Assembly: GCA_015061055.1 (NCBI GenBank)
Contig: SUXH01000017.1
Span: 1 to 56,503, forward strand
Direction of reading: 5' to 3'
Length of the DNA: 56,503 nt
Origin: Bacteroidales bacterium
GTDB taxonomy: Bacteria > Bacteroidota > Bacteroidia > Bacteroidales > Muribaculaceae
The notes beneath the pieces were generated by a model. The model saw nothing but the letters and a program-made list of their open reading frames with translations. It was not told the origin of the DNA and made no database searches. Shown in pieces: positions 18,480 through 27,337 of this stretch (positions are counted from its first letter, which is position 1; each line of letters opens with the position of its first letter). A program made the translations under genes and the position numbers.

Positions 18480-19319
18480 TCATTTTTCTTGAGAATGATA
18501 TTTTACCAATCCGCCAATAGAACTTACTTCTATATTTCCTATTTCCACCCCAAGTTCTTGTGCCACACTTCGAATCGTTTCTTCAAAAATGCACGCAACA
18601 TCACCTACTATGTTCACTGAATATTTTTCATATTCATATTGGTAAATATTTCGCACAAAAAAACGTTTAAACTCATCCCGTACCAGCTTATTAACATACT
18701 CATCATCGAGATGTTCCGACAAAAAAACAGCATACTGGCTTAACCAATTATGAACCGATTTATTCGAAAAGATGTTTTCTAAAACGCCTTCGGGGGTAAT
18801 ATTATATTTATCATAGAAAGCTTCGCTAATTCCTCGTGGCAAAAGCCCCTTCAAACAATCACTTAACAATAATCGTCCGAGCGATGAACCACTCCCCTCA
18901 TCACCAAGAATAAAACCTAACGAACGAACTTGTTTTTCAATCTCACTACCATTGTATTGGCAAGAGTTTGAGCCTGCACTAAGAATACAAGCAATACCCG
19001 CTTTATCGCCCAACAATCCACGAGCAGCACCAAGTAAATTGCTTTCTACTATTGTAGGACTCTTAAACTGCGCCACTGCCGATAATTCCACAATCTTTTT
19101 TCTTTCCGACGTACTGCACCCCGACCCATATATATGAACACATTCCCAACGGCGCTTGAAAAACGATTCAGGCAATTCCAATCTCATTGTGTGGCTGATT
19201 TCTCTTCTCGATTGAATAAATGGATTAAATCCATTCGTTTTTACTTTTTCAACGATACTATCTTTATCTACCAGAACCCACTCCGATTCGGTTGAATTAC
19301 ATTCTGCAATAATCCTCAT
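18480..19319 (-). CDS. BadF-family MurK paralogue with degenerate active site (probable pseudokinase)
   Basis: A 279-residue protein collinear with MurK (4054-4893). Both share NIVGD/NFVGS-type and LGDEGSG blocks, and AARGLLGDKAGIACI aligns with the same region of MurK. The catalytic positions are altered: phosphate-1 DCGSTK is ECNSTE (Asp6 to Glu, Gly8 to Asn, Lys11 to Glu). The catalytic-base Asp95 of MurK is Asn94 (VESNLLGAAR). The phosphate-2 GTG is SAG. Substrate-side residues look better kept. I infer a protein that binds amino sugar or muropeptide without efficient phosphorylation, perhaps a sensor. It is transcribed in the same direction as the salvage operon but cut off from it by a terminator. 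Confidence 0.75.
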   Translation of the reverse strand: MRIIAECNSTESEWVLVDKDSIVEKVKTNGFNPFIQSRREISHTMRLELPESFFKRRWECVHIYGSGCSTSERKKIVELSAVAQFKSPTIVESNLLGAARGLLGDKAGIACILSAGSNSCQYNGSEIEKQVRSLGFILGDEGSGSSLGRLLLSDCLKGLLPRGISEAFYDKYNITPEGVLENIFSNKSVHNWLSQYAVFLSEHLDDEYVNKLVRDEFKRFFVRNIYQYEYEKYSVNIVGDVACIFEETIRSVAQELGVEIGNIEVSSIGGLVKYHSQEK

Positions 19320-19422
19320 TACGAGTTTTTTATATTATATATCTATCATTTTTATTGATGCAGGATACTTTCATTTGCATCCCACTAACACACTTATACA
19401 CCGACAGATAAGCACACTCATC

Positions 19423-19845
19423 TTACTCTATCAATCCGGTAATTTTATTATGTGAGTCTTCGTCTTCATCACTATCAGTCTCAGGTATAATTCCACCAAG
19501 ATTATACGGATTATCGCAAGAATCAGGCAACTCTGCTATATCTCCAAGTAAATAATCTTCTCCCTCAGAATCATCTACAATCGGCACATTATTATCATAT
19601 AATTCGCCATCAATAAGCATATCAAGTTCTTCCAATCCCAACTCACGTTTCACAACAACGCCCTGAGTTTCAAGTTCATTCAATCTATCATTCAAGAATT
19701 TCACTTCAGCCTCACACACAGGGCAAGTTCCCGGGCAATCCCCTTCGTGAGTACAATCAGCTGGTTTGTAATCAATACCATTCTGCTCGGCAATTTTTAT
19801 TCTTACTGCACGAAGGCAGTTACATATATATTTTCCCTTATACAT
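19423..19845 (-). CDS. Small Cys-domain protein of the radical-SAM cassette
   Basis: A 140-residue cytoplasmic protein of unknown function. The first ~60 residues form a defined domain with Cys8, Cys31, Cys37, Cys41 and Cys44; the last four are spaced C-x5-C-x3-C-x2-C within GDCPGTCPVCEAEV. The same domain, with identical Cys positions, opens the protein at 20432-21274. A CX3CX2C group could bind a 4Fe-4S cluster or zinc. The C-terminal half is very acidic and includes DSDEDEDSH near the end. It follows the lipoprotein gene after five bases, as the last gene of the cassette. No homologue of known function is recognised. Confidence 0.75.
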   Translation of the reverse strand: MYKGKYICNCLRAVRIKIAEQNGIDYKPADCTHEGDCPGTCPVCEAEVKFLNDRLNELETQGVVVKRELGLEELDMLIDGELYDNNVPIVDDSEGEDYLLGDIAELPDSCDNPYNLGGIIPETDSDEDEDSHNKITGLIE

Positions 19846-19850
19846 AACTC

Positions 19851-20432
19851 CTATCTTTTATAGTTTATATAATACCAAGAGTCGACCGCTTTGCCGTCTT
19901 TTGTGCCTGGGATAAATACCGGCAAATTTTGTAAAGCAGCTATTATTTCAGGTTTATATTCATCTTTATAACCACACTCCGTAAATTGAACTCTACCCAC
20001 CGTACCATCTGCTTTTATCACAATACTTGCCTTAAATCTTGCTTTTTCTCCCTTTTGTGCCTTGCGCAATGTTTTTTTTAGAGTTTTCTTTAGTTCCTTA
20101 TCGCTCAATGTACACTTCGGAGCCGATTCTGTTTCACTATCGTCAAGCAGATACACCGCATCAGGACTCGCTCCAATTTCCTTGGGTTCTTCTTCCTCCT
20201 TCGGCGTTTCGGGTGCGGATTGTTCTTTCTTTTTAGGTGTTTCTGTCTTTTTCTCTGCCTTTTTAGGAGTTTCTTTCGTTTTTATTGTATCTTTTTTAAC
20301 CTCAATGGTATCTACTACCACCTCTTCTACAGAGATATCTGTATGTTCCTTTTTAGTCTCCGTTTCACACGATGTTATCAACATAACAGATGCTGCAACA
20401 AGCATTAATCTAATATTCATTTTCATATTCAT
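19851..20432 (-). CDS. Lipoprotein with Lys/Pro/Glu linker and TonB-C-like domain
   Basis: A 193-residue predicted lipoprotein. The signal peptide ends in LITSC with acylated Cys22. Residues ~40-90 are a low-complexity Lys/Pro/Thr/Glu linker, as in TonB. The C-terminal ~90 residues resemble the TonB C-terminal domain: SIVIKADGTVGRVQF, then NLPVFIPGTKDGKAVDSWY. The same ending, NLPAFTPGIYKGKAVDSWY, is found in the fusion protein encoded just upstream. A lipid anchor instead of a TonB transmembrane helix makes a real energy-coupling role unlikely. The ATG shares one base with the stop of the fusion gene (TAATG), so translation is coupled. Confidence 0.75.
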   Translation of the reverse strand: MNMKMNIRLMLVAASVMLITSCETETKKEHTDISVEEVVVDTIEVKKDTIKTKETPKKAEKKTETPKKKEQSAPETPKEEEEPKEIGASPDAVYLLDDSETESAPKCTLSDKELKKTLKKTLRKAQKGEKARFKASIVIKADGTVGRVQFTECGYKDEYKPEIIAALQNLPVFIPGTKDGKAVDSWYYINYKR

Positions 20433-21274
20433 TATTGTATTTCATCTTCTTTTGATAAAGTATCTACCGACACTATTTCAGTAGAATCCTTTATTTCTTT
20501 TTCTTCTCTTGCTATTGCCTTCCAACCACCATAAGCCAAATACCAACTATCCACCGCTTTCCCCTTGTATATTCCCGGAGTAAAAGCAGGAAGATTCATC
20601 AATATTAAATCTATCTTATCCCAGTAACTTGAAGCGCAACCATATACTCTTTGATGTATCGATTTCACTTTTCCATCGGCACCTATCACAAGCCAGGCCT
20701 CAATACTGAAATCAAGATGATTCTTGAAATCAATCTTTTCCAACTCACGAGAAACATACGCATTCAACGCATCACCACCACCGGGAAACGTTGGACCATC
20801 TTTAGCCGGAAGATCATACACCCCTTTTATCACAGGGTTTGGATTGCCCGCAACCAACAATTCGGTAACCTTTATCGAATTCAATTCCTTTTCTTCTTCT
20901 TTCGTCTCTATTACACTATCTTTTAATTCATCTGCTACCGAATCGGGTACAACTTCTCCAAGCAATACTGATTTTCCTATTTCTTCTATGCTTATCTCAT
21001 TCTTATCTCCACTACTTTGGTTACACGATGACATCGCCACACTTGATGCTAGCATTCCCACCGATAGTCCGGTAAGTATCACTGTCTTACCCATCTGTCG
21101 GCGAGCATCAAGTTGTTCACACAAATACTGCACCTCAGCTTCACATTTAGGGCAAGTGCCGGAGCAATTTCCACGATAAGTACACTCCGATATAATAAAT
21201 TCTATATCATTTTCTTCGGCTATGCGCTTTCGTATATCTTTCAATATACGGCATACTCGTTTCCCGTTATTCAT
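20432..21274 (-). CDS. Fusion of Cys domain, internal lipobox-type segment and TonB-C-like domain
   Basis: A 280-residue protein in three parts. Residues 1-52 are a Cys domain with Cys8, 31, 37, 41 and 44 exactly as in the 19423-19845 protein. Residues 58-84 look like an internal lipoprotein signal: RRQMGK, a hydrophobic stretch, then AMSSC84. The remaining ~195 residues end in a TonB-C-like domain (FPGGGDALNAYVSREL; LVIGADGKVKS; NLPAFTPG; GKAVDSWY). The N-terminal domain should be cytoplasmic and the C-terminal part periplasmic. Its start overlaps the radical SAM gene by eight bases. It corresponds to a fusion of the two proteins encoded next to it. Confidence 0.75.
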   Translation of the reverse strand: MNNGKRVCRILKDIRKRIAEENDIEFIISECTYRGNCSGTCPKCEAEVQYLCEQLDARRQMGKTVILTGLSVGMLASSVAMSSCNQSSGDKNEISIEEIGKSVLLGEVVPDSVADELKDSVIETKEEEKELNSIKVTELLVAGNPNPVIKGVYDLPAKDGPTFPGGGDALNAYVSRELEKIDFKNHLDFSIEAWLVIGADGKVKSIHQRVYGCASSYWDKIDLILMNLPAFTPGIYKGKAVDSWYLAYGGWKAIAREEKEIKDSTEIVSVDTLSKEDEIQ

Positions 21275-21896
21275 CGTGATTTCGTTTTATATAGTCAAAC
21301 ATATCAAATCTTTCAAAACCCATCCTCTCAAGTCTCTCTCTACTCCTCAATCTATCATCGTAGGTATTAAATCCTGGTATATGAGGCAACCTTATCAGTG
21401 TATTATATTGACGAGAATTATCACACAATAATTGTAGATTATCAACCACCTGAGCATTATCATTACCGGTGTAATTACAATATATAGTGCTATTCATATC
21501 TTTCACATCCACAATCCAACCATCTACTACATCAAGCAATGCACAAAGACACTCTTGCGGTACGTTCAACGATGTTTCAACATAAATGCGCCAATTCGCT
21601 CCACACAATTTACGAAATTCATTGATAAAACGATGACGCAACATCGGTTCTCCCCCTCCAAAAGTCACTCCGCCATTTGTAGCAAGAAAATAAAGTTCAT
21701 CTATCTTTACTTTTTCATAAAGTTCCTCACACTTATACCACTTCACCTTATCAGTCAAATTATTAATCGACTGAGGATTCAAGCAATAACGACAACGCAA
21801 CGGGCACGAGTGAAATGCCACCAATGTAGTAATTCCCTCTCCATCAGTTTCAAGTCGATGACGGCTTATCCCAATTATTGGCACTCGGTCTCCCAT
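21267..21896 (-). CDS. Radical SAM enzyme, PFL-activase-like, of unknown substrate
   Basis: A ~209-residue radical SAM protein. The cluster motif CPLRCRYC (C-x3-C-x2-C) lies in FHSCPLRCRYCLNPQS, and the SAM-binding GGE motif in VTFGGGEPMLR. Blocks such as ETSLNVPQ and WIVDVKDMN are typical of glycyl-radical-enzyme activases. No glycyl radical enzyme is encoded in the window. An ATG at 21908 is also possible, but it would lie only a few bases from the predicted transcript start; I prefer 21896 (MGDRVPIIGISRHR), which leaves a short leader. It is the first gene of a four-gene operon with two Cys-domain proteins as likely partners or substrates. Confidence 0.85.
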   Translation of the reverse strand: MGDRVPIIGISRHRLETDGEGITTLVAFHSCPLRCRYCLNPQSINNLTDKVKWYKCEELYEKVKIDELYFLATNGGVTFGGGEPMLRHRFINEFRKLCGANWRIYVETSLNVPQECLCALLDVVDGWIVDVKDMNSTIYCNYTGNDNAQVVDNLQLLCDNSRQYNTLIRLPHIPGFNTYDDRLRSRERLERMGFERFDMFDYIKRNHDE

Positions 21897-21919
21897 TGTT
21901 ACAATCATTGTATTTTGTA

Positions 21920-21951
21920 CAAATTTAATGATTCTTCTTCACAATATCAAA
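21920..21951 (-). promoter_or_regulatory. Promoter of the radical-SAM cassette
   Basis: On the minus strand, TTTG (21951-21948), a 20-base spacer, and TAAATTTG (21927-21920) form a near-perfect Bacteroidota -33/-7 pair. Predicted start of transcription is about 21913-21915, which favours the ATG at 21896. Confidence 0.7.
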
Positions 21952-21979
21952 TTTCTTTACTTCATTACATACAAAACAA

Positions 21980-22011
21980 GAATGGCAACCCTGCATTTAG
22001 GATTGCCATTC
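21980..22011 (-). terminator. Terminator of the nuo-atp operon
   Basis: GAATGGCAA (21980-21988) pairs with TTGCCATTC (22003-22011), with two more G-C pairs after a mismatch. It lies 20 bases beyond the nuoN stop, followed on the minus strand by CTTGTTTTGT. Confidence 0.75.
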
Positions 22012-22032
22012 TATATATAAATTCTTTTCTTA

Positions 22033-23496
22033 TTAGAAAATACCTACTACATTGCCTGATGCAACTTCTACCATATATGCATAAACGCAACTTACAATAC
22101 CAACAAGCATTATACCCAACACGCAAATAACCATTGCAACACGTTCGCTGCATGCGCTCTTGAATGTTTCGATTGCTCCACCTTCTCCAGGTTGGTTGAT
22201 AAACATTGCCTTCACTACAAGCAGATAGTAGTATAGTGAAATGATTGTATTAAGCAACGCTATGAACACAAGTACATACAATGCTACATCGCCTGTACTC
22301 AATGCACCTGCAAATATGAAAAATTTACTAAAGAATCCTGCAAATGGAGGAATACCTGCAAGCGAGAACATCGCAAGCATCATAGCAAACGACAACCAAG
22401 GGTTTGTGCTACGTAATCCATTGTAATCACTCATCATAACCTTACCTGTCTTGTTTTCAATAGCTCCAATTACACCAAATGCAGCCAAATTTGACAAGAC
22501 GTACACAAGAACGTAGTACATCAATGATGCAAGACCGAAATCGTTTGCAGCCACTACGCCAAGCATAATATAACCGGCTTGCGATACTGACGAGAACGCC
22601 AAGAAACGTTTCATGTTGCGTTGGCGTATAGCAAACAAGTTACCAAGAGTAATTGTCAACACTATAAGTGCATACAACATCCATTTCCATGCCACATCAT
22701 AAAACGAGCCAAACACTTGAGCCAAGATTACCATAAATGCAAATGCCGCTGCTCCCTTAGAGATAACCGAAAGATATCCGGTAACAGGAGTTGGCGCTCC
22801 TTGATACACGTCGGCTGTCCACAAGTGGAAAGGTACAAGAGATAATTTAAATCCGATTCCGGCAATTACAAATGCCAATGCAATGATAAGCATAGTCATC
22901 TTTTCGCCTGCAACCATAGCAGCAATGTCACTGAAATACAATGAACCTGCCAATGCATACACAAATGACAATCCCATCATAAACAATGCTGAAGAGAAGA
23001 TTGCTGTAAACAAATACTTAGCAGCTGCTTCGTGACTTTCATAGCGATTTTTCTCGAATGCTACCAATGCAGCCAATGGAAGCGATGCAGTTTCAAGACC
23101 AATAACAAACATCAAGAAGTGGCGAGCCGAAATCATAATATACATACCAAACAATGTGATAAGTAGCAATTCATAGAATTCTCCTCTACGCACTGTCATA
23201 TATTCGCTATTTGCCCATTTCACCGATTGTATAAGCACAATAAGTGTACCGATATTCAAAACTGCCTTGATTGCTACTGTTGCCGATGTATTAACAAACA
23301 TTCCGCCAAATATCGAGCAACTTGCATCACACAAGAACACATTTGCAATGGTGAATATACCGAAAGCTACACAAGTAAACACAGGCAGAGCGTTTTGAGC
23401 CTTCTTTGACAAAAATGTGTCATACAAGAACACCAATAAAAACACTCCAAGTAGTCCTATTTCTTGTGGCATACTTAAAAATTGTGAATAATCCAT
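22033..23496 (-). CDS. nuoN: NADH-quinone oxidoreductase subunit N
   Basis: A 487-residue polytopic membrane protein of the Mrp-antiporter-like family, about 14 helices. It is one of three proton-pumping subunits of complex I in the inner membrane. Seen: IGLETASLPLAALVAFEKN (Glu on TM5), the Lys helix region GIGFKLSLVPFHLWTADVYQGAPTPVTGYLS, and FSLAGIPPFAGFFSKFFIF. Last gene of the combined nuo-atp operon, 37 bases after nuoM and followed by a terminator. Length is normal. Confidence 0.96.
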   Translation of the reverse strand: MDYSQFLSMPQEIGLLGVFLLVFLYDTFLSKKAQNALPVFTCVAFGIFTIANVFLCDASCSIFGGMFVNTSATVAIKAVLNIGTLIVLIQSVKWANSEYMTVRRGEFYELLLITLFGMYIMISARHFLMFVIGLETASLPLAALVAFEKNRYESHEAAAKYLFTAIFSSALFMMGLSFVYALAGSLYFSDIAAMVAGEKMTMLIIALAFVIAGIGFKLSLVPFHLWTADVYQGAPTPVTGYLSVISKGAAAFAFMVILAQVFGSFYDVAWKWMLYALIVLTITLGNLFAIRQRNMKRFLAFSSVSQAGYIMLGVVAANDFGLASLMYYVLVYVLSNLAAFGVIGAIENKTGKVMMSDYNGLRSTNPWLSFAMMLAMFSLAGIPPFAGFFSKFFIFAGALSTGDVALYVLVFIALLNTIISLYYYLLVVKAMFINQPGEGGAIETFKSACSERVAMVICVLGIMLVGIVSCVYAYMVEVASGNVVGIF

Positions 23497-23533
23497 TTTC
23501 TTTTCGTCTTTTTATTTCAACATTACAAATCTA

Positions 23534-25039
23534 TTAGAAAGCTCCCAACGCCTTAATAATTGGGCTGAAGCTATCATAAATAATCTCGTTAAAGAAGTTA
23601 GGGAAGCAACCAAGTCCTGCCACACACACGATTAGTGTGATAACTGCAAATTTTTCGTGCCATACAGCATCGGTCAACTCACGATGATGCTCATCATAGA
23701 CAGGTCCATAAAGCATTTTTCCTACTACTCGCAAAATATACACCGCCGTAATTACAATTGCGCTACATGCCATAATGGTAAGAACTCGGTGGAACATATC
23801 AGCGTGAGCAAACGAACCCACAAAGATTGTCATTTCGGCAACGAATCCACTGAATCCAGGCAAACCAAGGTTAGCAAGACCGGCAATAACGTATCCTACT
23901 CCCAAGAATGGCATAATCTGCATAAGACCACCCATCTTGCGGATATCACGAGTGTGAGTACGACCATAAATCATACCGATTAGCGCAAAGAACAATGCTG
24001 TCATAAGACCATGAGAAAGCATCTGCATAATAGCACCTGTCATTGCAGTCGTGTTAAGCATCAAGATTGCAAAAAGCACCATACCGCAGTGGCTCACCGA
24101 TGAATAAGCATTGATATACTTCAAGTCAGTTTGCACACACGCGCTGAATGCTCCATACACAACACTAATACCGGTAAGAATCAAGAATATCCATGCCATT
24201 TCATTTGCTGCATGAGGCATCAAGTAGATTGCGATGCGGAAACATCCATATCCCCCAAGTTTCATCAACACACCTGCGTGAAGCATTGATACTGCTGTTG
24301 GCGCCGATGCGTGACCATCAGGACTCCAAGTATGGAATGGGAACATTGCACCAAGTACACCGAATCCGACAAAAGTCATAGGGAATAAATAATATTGCCA
24401 TTCGTGAGGAATTGCATTATTCTTAGCAATCTCAAGAAGATTCATTGTCAAGTTTCCATCGGCCGATGAATTGAAATAGATACCGAGAATGCCAAGCATC
24501 AACAACGCCGATGCACCCATAAGCATCAATGTTAGTTTCATTGCCGAATAGTTCTTATTTCCACTACCCCACACTCCAATCAACAAGTACATTGGAATAA
24601 GAGCAACTTCATAGAACATAAACATTGCAAACAAGTCAACAGCGATAAAGAATCCGAATACTCCTGTCGACAACAACCAGAACCACAAGAAATACTCTCG
24701 TGGAAGTGGATCCATATTCCAAGATGCAAATACTCCCGCAAATACGATTACACAAGATAGCAACAGCATTGATACGGAGATACCATCGACACCAAGCGAC
24801 AACTTGATATTCAACGATTCAAACCACATCCAATCGCCACGGAACAACATCTCATCAGCTACACCAGCCGCTCTTAGTTGCAAGAATTCAACGAGCAGAT
24901 ACACGCCGAGTACCATCAACGCAGATGCACCGACGATTGACACTGCCCTCACCTGCTTGATATTCTTACATACCGCCAATCCTGCCAATGTAAGAACAGG
25001 AATTACGACGAAATAAATTAATATATTTTCCCAAATCAT
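23534..25039 (-). CDS. nuoM: NADH-quinone oxidoreductase subunit M
   Basis: A 501-residue antiporter-like subunit of complex I. Seen: LGVDGISVSMLLLS near residue 80, YEVALIPMYLLIGVWG with the conserved TM5 Glu, FPFHTWSPDGHASAPTAVSM, and LGLPGFSGFVAEM. About 14 membrane helices. It would pump protons in the distal membrane arm beside NuoL and NuoN. It lies 30 bases downstream of nuoL. Confidence 0.96.
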   Translation of the reverse strand: MIWENILIYFVVIPVLTLAGLAVCKNIKQVRAVSIVGASALMVLGVYLLVEFLQLRAAGVADEMLFRGDWMWFESLNIKLSLGVDGISVSMLLLSCVIVFAGVFASWNMDPLPREYFLWFWLLSTGVFGFFIAVDLFAMFMFYEVALIPMYLLIGVWGSGNKNYSAMKLTLMLMGASALLMLGILGIYFNSSADGNLTMNLLEIAKNNAIPHEWQYYLFPMTFVGFGVLGAMFPFHTWSPDGHASAPTAVSMLHAGVLMKLGGYGCFRIAIYLMPHAANEMAWIFLILTGISVVYGAFSACVQTDLKYINAYSSVSHCGMVLFAILMLNTTAMTGAIMQMLSHGLMTALFFALIGMIYGRTHTRDIRKMGGLMQIMPFLGVGYVIAGLANLGLPGFSGFVAEMTIFVGSFAHADMFHRVLTIMACSAIVITAVYILRVVGKMLYGPVYDEHHRELTDAVWHEKFAVITLIVCVAGLGCFPNFFNEIIYDSFSPIIKALGAF

Positions 25040-25069
25040 TTTTCTAAGTATTTAAGACTGTTCCTACAA

Positions 25070-27007
25070 TTAGATTAAACATATCACAGTTATTGCTCCT
25101 AGCAACAATGCACCTATCAAATACACATACACATATGCTTGAATGTTGCCCGATTGCAACTTGCGCACTGCATATGAAGCTGAGTTGGTGATATTAGCAA
25201 GCATATTCAATGATCCATCTACAATTTGGCGGTCAAACCATGCCAATGGACGGCTCACTCTCTCGAAAATAATCTTATGAGTGATAAATTGATACAATTC
25301 ATCCATATAGAAACGATTATATGCTGCTGTCCACACACCCTTGAAAGCATCTTTCATCTTTGCTGGTGCTTCGTTTTCCTTCAAATACAACTTTGTTGCA
25401 AGAAGAATTGCCACTACCGCCACTGCAACACTACTTATTGCAACCCACATTGTCATATGAATTGGATGGCTTGCACGATCATATGTTACCATTTCGCCAA
25501 ATGGAACGAATCCTGCTACAATTGATATCCCTGAAAGGATAATCAATGGCAACGACATTGTCATAGGACCATCATGTGGAGTGTGATGATAATTTGGTGT
25601 ATTCCACCAGAATATCTTATAGTACAAACGGAACATATAGAATGCTGTCATTCCGGCTACAAGCATCATCCACACACCCCATATTGGGCTATTCAAGAAT
25701 GCTGCAACAAGGATTTCATCCTTACTAAAGAATCCTGCAAATGGAGGAATACCAGCAATAGCAAGACAGCCTATCAAAAATGCGATATTACAGATTGGCA
25801 TATACTTGCGAAGACCACCCATTGCACTCATTTCGTTGCTATGTACAGCGTGAATAATTGCACCGGCACATAAGAACAACAACGCCTTGAACATTGCGTG
25901 TGTGAATAAGTGGAACATTGACGCCATATAACCCACTCCATCGTGAAGTTCCGGACGAGCCACTCCAAGCGATGTAACCATAAATGCAATCTGTGAAATA
26001 GTGGAGAACGCAAGAACACGCTTAATATCACTCTGTACACATGCCACTGCGGCTGCGTAGAATGCAGTAAAGGCTCCTATCACAGTAATTATTGTCATAG
26101 CTCCTTCTTCCAAGCAATACAATGGGAACATACGAGCGATCAAATACACTCCGGCAACAACCATTGTAGCTGCGTGAATCAACGCCGACACAGGAGTCGG
26201 ACCTTCCATCGCATCAGGAAGCCATATATGCAATGGGAACATTGCTGACTTACCGGCTCCACCCATAAATATAAGTGTCAAAGCCCAAGCTGTTACCGAG
26301 CAACCCATAAATGTCGCACCTCCTGCAGTTGCAATAGCTGCTGTAGGATCACTTGTTAGAGTGATAAAGTCGAATGTCTGTGTATAGAATGATAGAATCA
26401 AAATACCTACCAAGAATCCGAGGTCGGCAAAGCGAGTAACGATAAACGCTTTCTTCGATGCCGATACTGCAGCAGGCAAAGTATAATAAAATCCAATCAA
26501 CAAGTAAGATGACACACCCACAAGTTCCCAGAAAATATACATCTGGAAAATATTCGGAGCCACCACTAGTCCAAGCATCGACAATGAGAAAAGCGACAAG
26601 AATGCATAATAGCGTTGCAATCCCTTTTCATATTCATGATGATGATCTTGCATATAGCCTAAGCTATACAAATGCACCAAAAACGATACCGTTGTGATTA
26701 CTATTAGCATCATTGCCGAAATAGGATCAAGCAAGAAGCCCAATTTTATCACAAGTTTTTCGCTAAATTCAAGCCACGTCAAGTCCCAAGCAACAAGTTG
26801 CTGACGGATTCCATCCACAAGCTGACCTTGAGTTGTGCCAAAGAAATAGTCGAGAGCTATGGTATAAGCTATCACAGCTGTGATACCCATCATCGTAGTT
26901 CCAACTACTCCGGCAGCCTTACGGCTCAATCGAGTTCCCATCAGTCCCAAGAACAGGAATGTTACAAATGGGAGTACTAATACTAAATACGAATATGAGA
27001 AATCCAT
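25070..27007 (-). CDS. nuoL: NADH-quinone oxidoreductase subunit L
   Basis: A 645-residue antiporter-like subunit with the C-terminal lateral-helix extension typical of NuoL. Seen: LLDPISAMMLIVITTVSFLV, the FWELVGVSSYLLIGFYY Glu helix, the Lys helix with GKSAMFPLHIWLPDAMEGPTP near residue 250, and SALIHAATMVVAGVYL. It forms the distal end of the complex I membrane arm. Five bases separate it from nuoK. Confidence 0.96.
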   Translation of the reverse strand: MDFSYSYLVLVLPFVTFLFLGLMGTRLSRKAAGVVGTTMMGITAVIAYTIALDYFFGTTQGQLVDGIRQQLVAWDLTWLEFSEKLVIKLGFLLDPISAMMLIVITTVSFLVHLYSLGYMQDHHHEYEKGLQRYYAFLSLFSLSMLGLVVAPNIFQMYIFWELVGVSSYLLIGFYYTLPAAVSASKKAFIVTRFADLGFLVGILILSFYTQTFDFITLTSDPTAAIATAGGATFMGCSVTAWALTLIFMGGAGKSAMFPLHIWLPDAMEGPTPVSALIHAATMVVAGVYLIARMFPLYCLEEGAMTIITVIGAFTAFYAAAVACVQSDIKRVLAFSTISQIAFMVTSLGVARPELHDGVGYMASMFHLFTHAMFKALLFLCAGAIIHAVHSNEMSAMGGLRKYMPICNIAFLIGCLAIAGIPPFAGFFSKDEILVAAFLNSPIWGVWMMLVAGMTAFYMFRLYYKIFWWNTPNYHHTPHDGPMTMSLPLIILSGISIVAGFVPFGEMVTYDRASHPIHMTMWVAISSVAVAVVAILLATKLYLKENEAPAKMKDAFKGVWTAAYNRFYMDELYQFITHKIIFERVSRPLAWFDRQIVDGSLNMLANITNSASYAVRKLQSGNIQAYVYVYLIGALLLGAITVICLI

Positions 27008-27012
27008 AAATC

Positions 27013-27324
27013 TTAAAATTTCATTTTAATAAGTTCACGAATATCGATATTCTTAGCCATACGGAACACATTCACGATAATTGCTATCGCTAATGCTGTT
27101 TCGGCTGCCGCTATCGCGATGGCAAACAATGAGAAGAACATTCCTTCCATCTCACCCGGGAACAAATAACGATTAAACACAACAAAGTTAATATCTACAG
27201 CATTGAGCATCAATTCAAGCGATATTAAAATTGCAATCATATTTTTTCGGGTAATAAACCCATAAACTCCACAGCAGAACATTATCAAGCTGGGTACGAT
27301 GTACATTAATAGTGTCAATTCCAT
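27013..27324 (-). CDS. nuoK: NADH-quinone oxidoreductase subunit K
   Basis: A 103-residue protein with three membrane helices, the usual size for NuoK. Conserved membrane glutamates are present in LISLELMLNAVDINFV and in AIAAAETALAIAI. It is part of the proton channel next to NuoA and NuoJ. It lies 13 bases after nuoJ and 5 before nuoL. Confidence 0.95.
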   Translation of the reverse strand: MELTLLMYIVPSLIMFCCGVYGFITRKNMIAILISLELMLNAVDINFVVFNRYLFPGEMEGMFFSLFAIAIAAAETALAIAIIVNVFRMAKNIDIRELIKMKF

Positions 27325-27337
27325 ATCAATATCCTCC

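Noticed and set aside
19851..21274. Calling the two TonB-like proteins energy transducers.
   Set aside because: They have lipobox-type signals rather than a TonB anchor helix, and no exbB/exbD genes lie nearby; only the C-terminal fold is similar.
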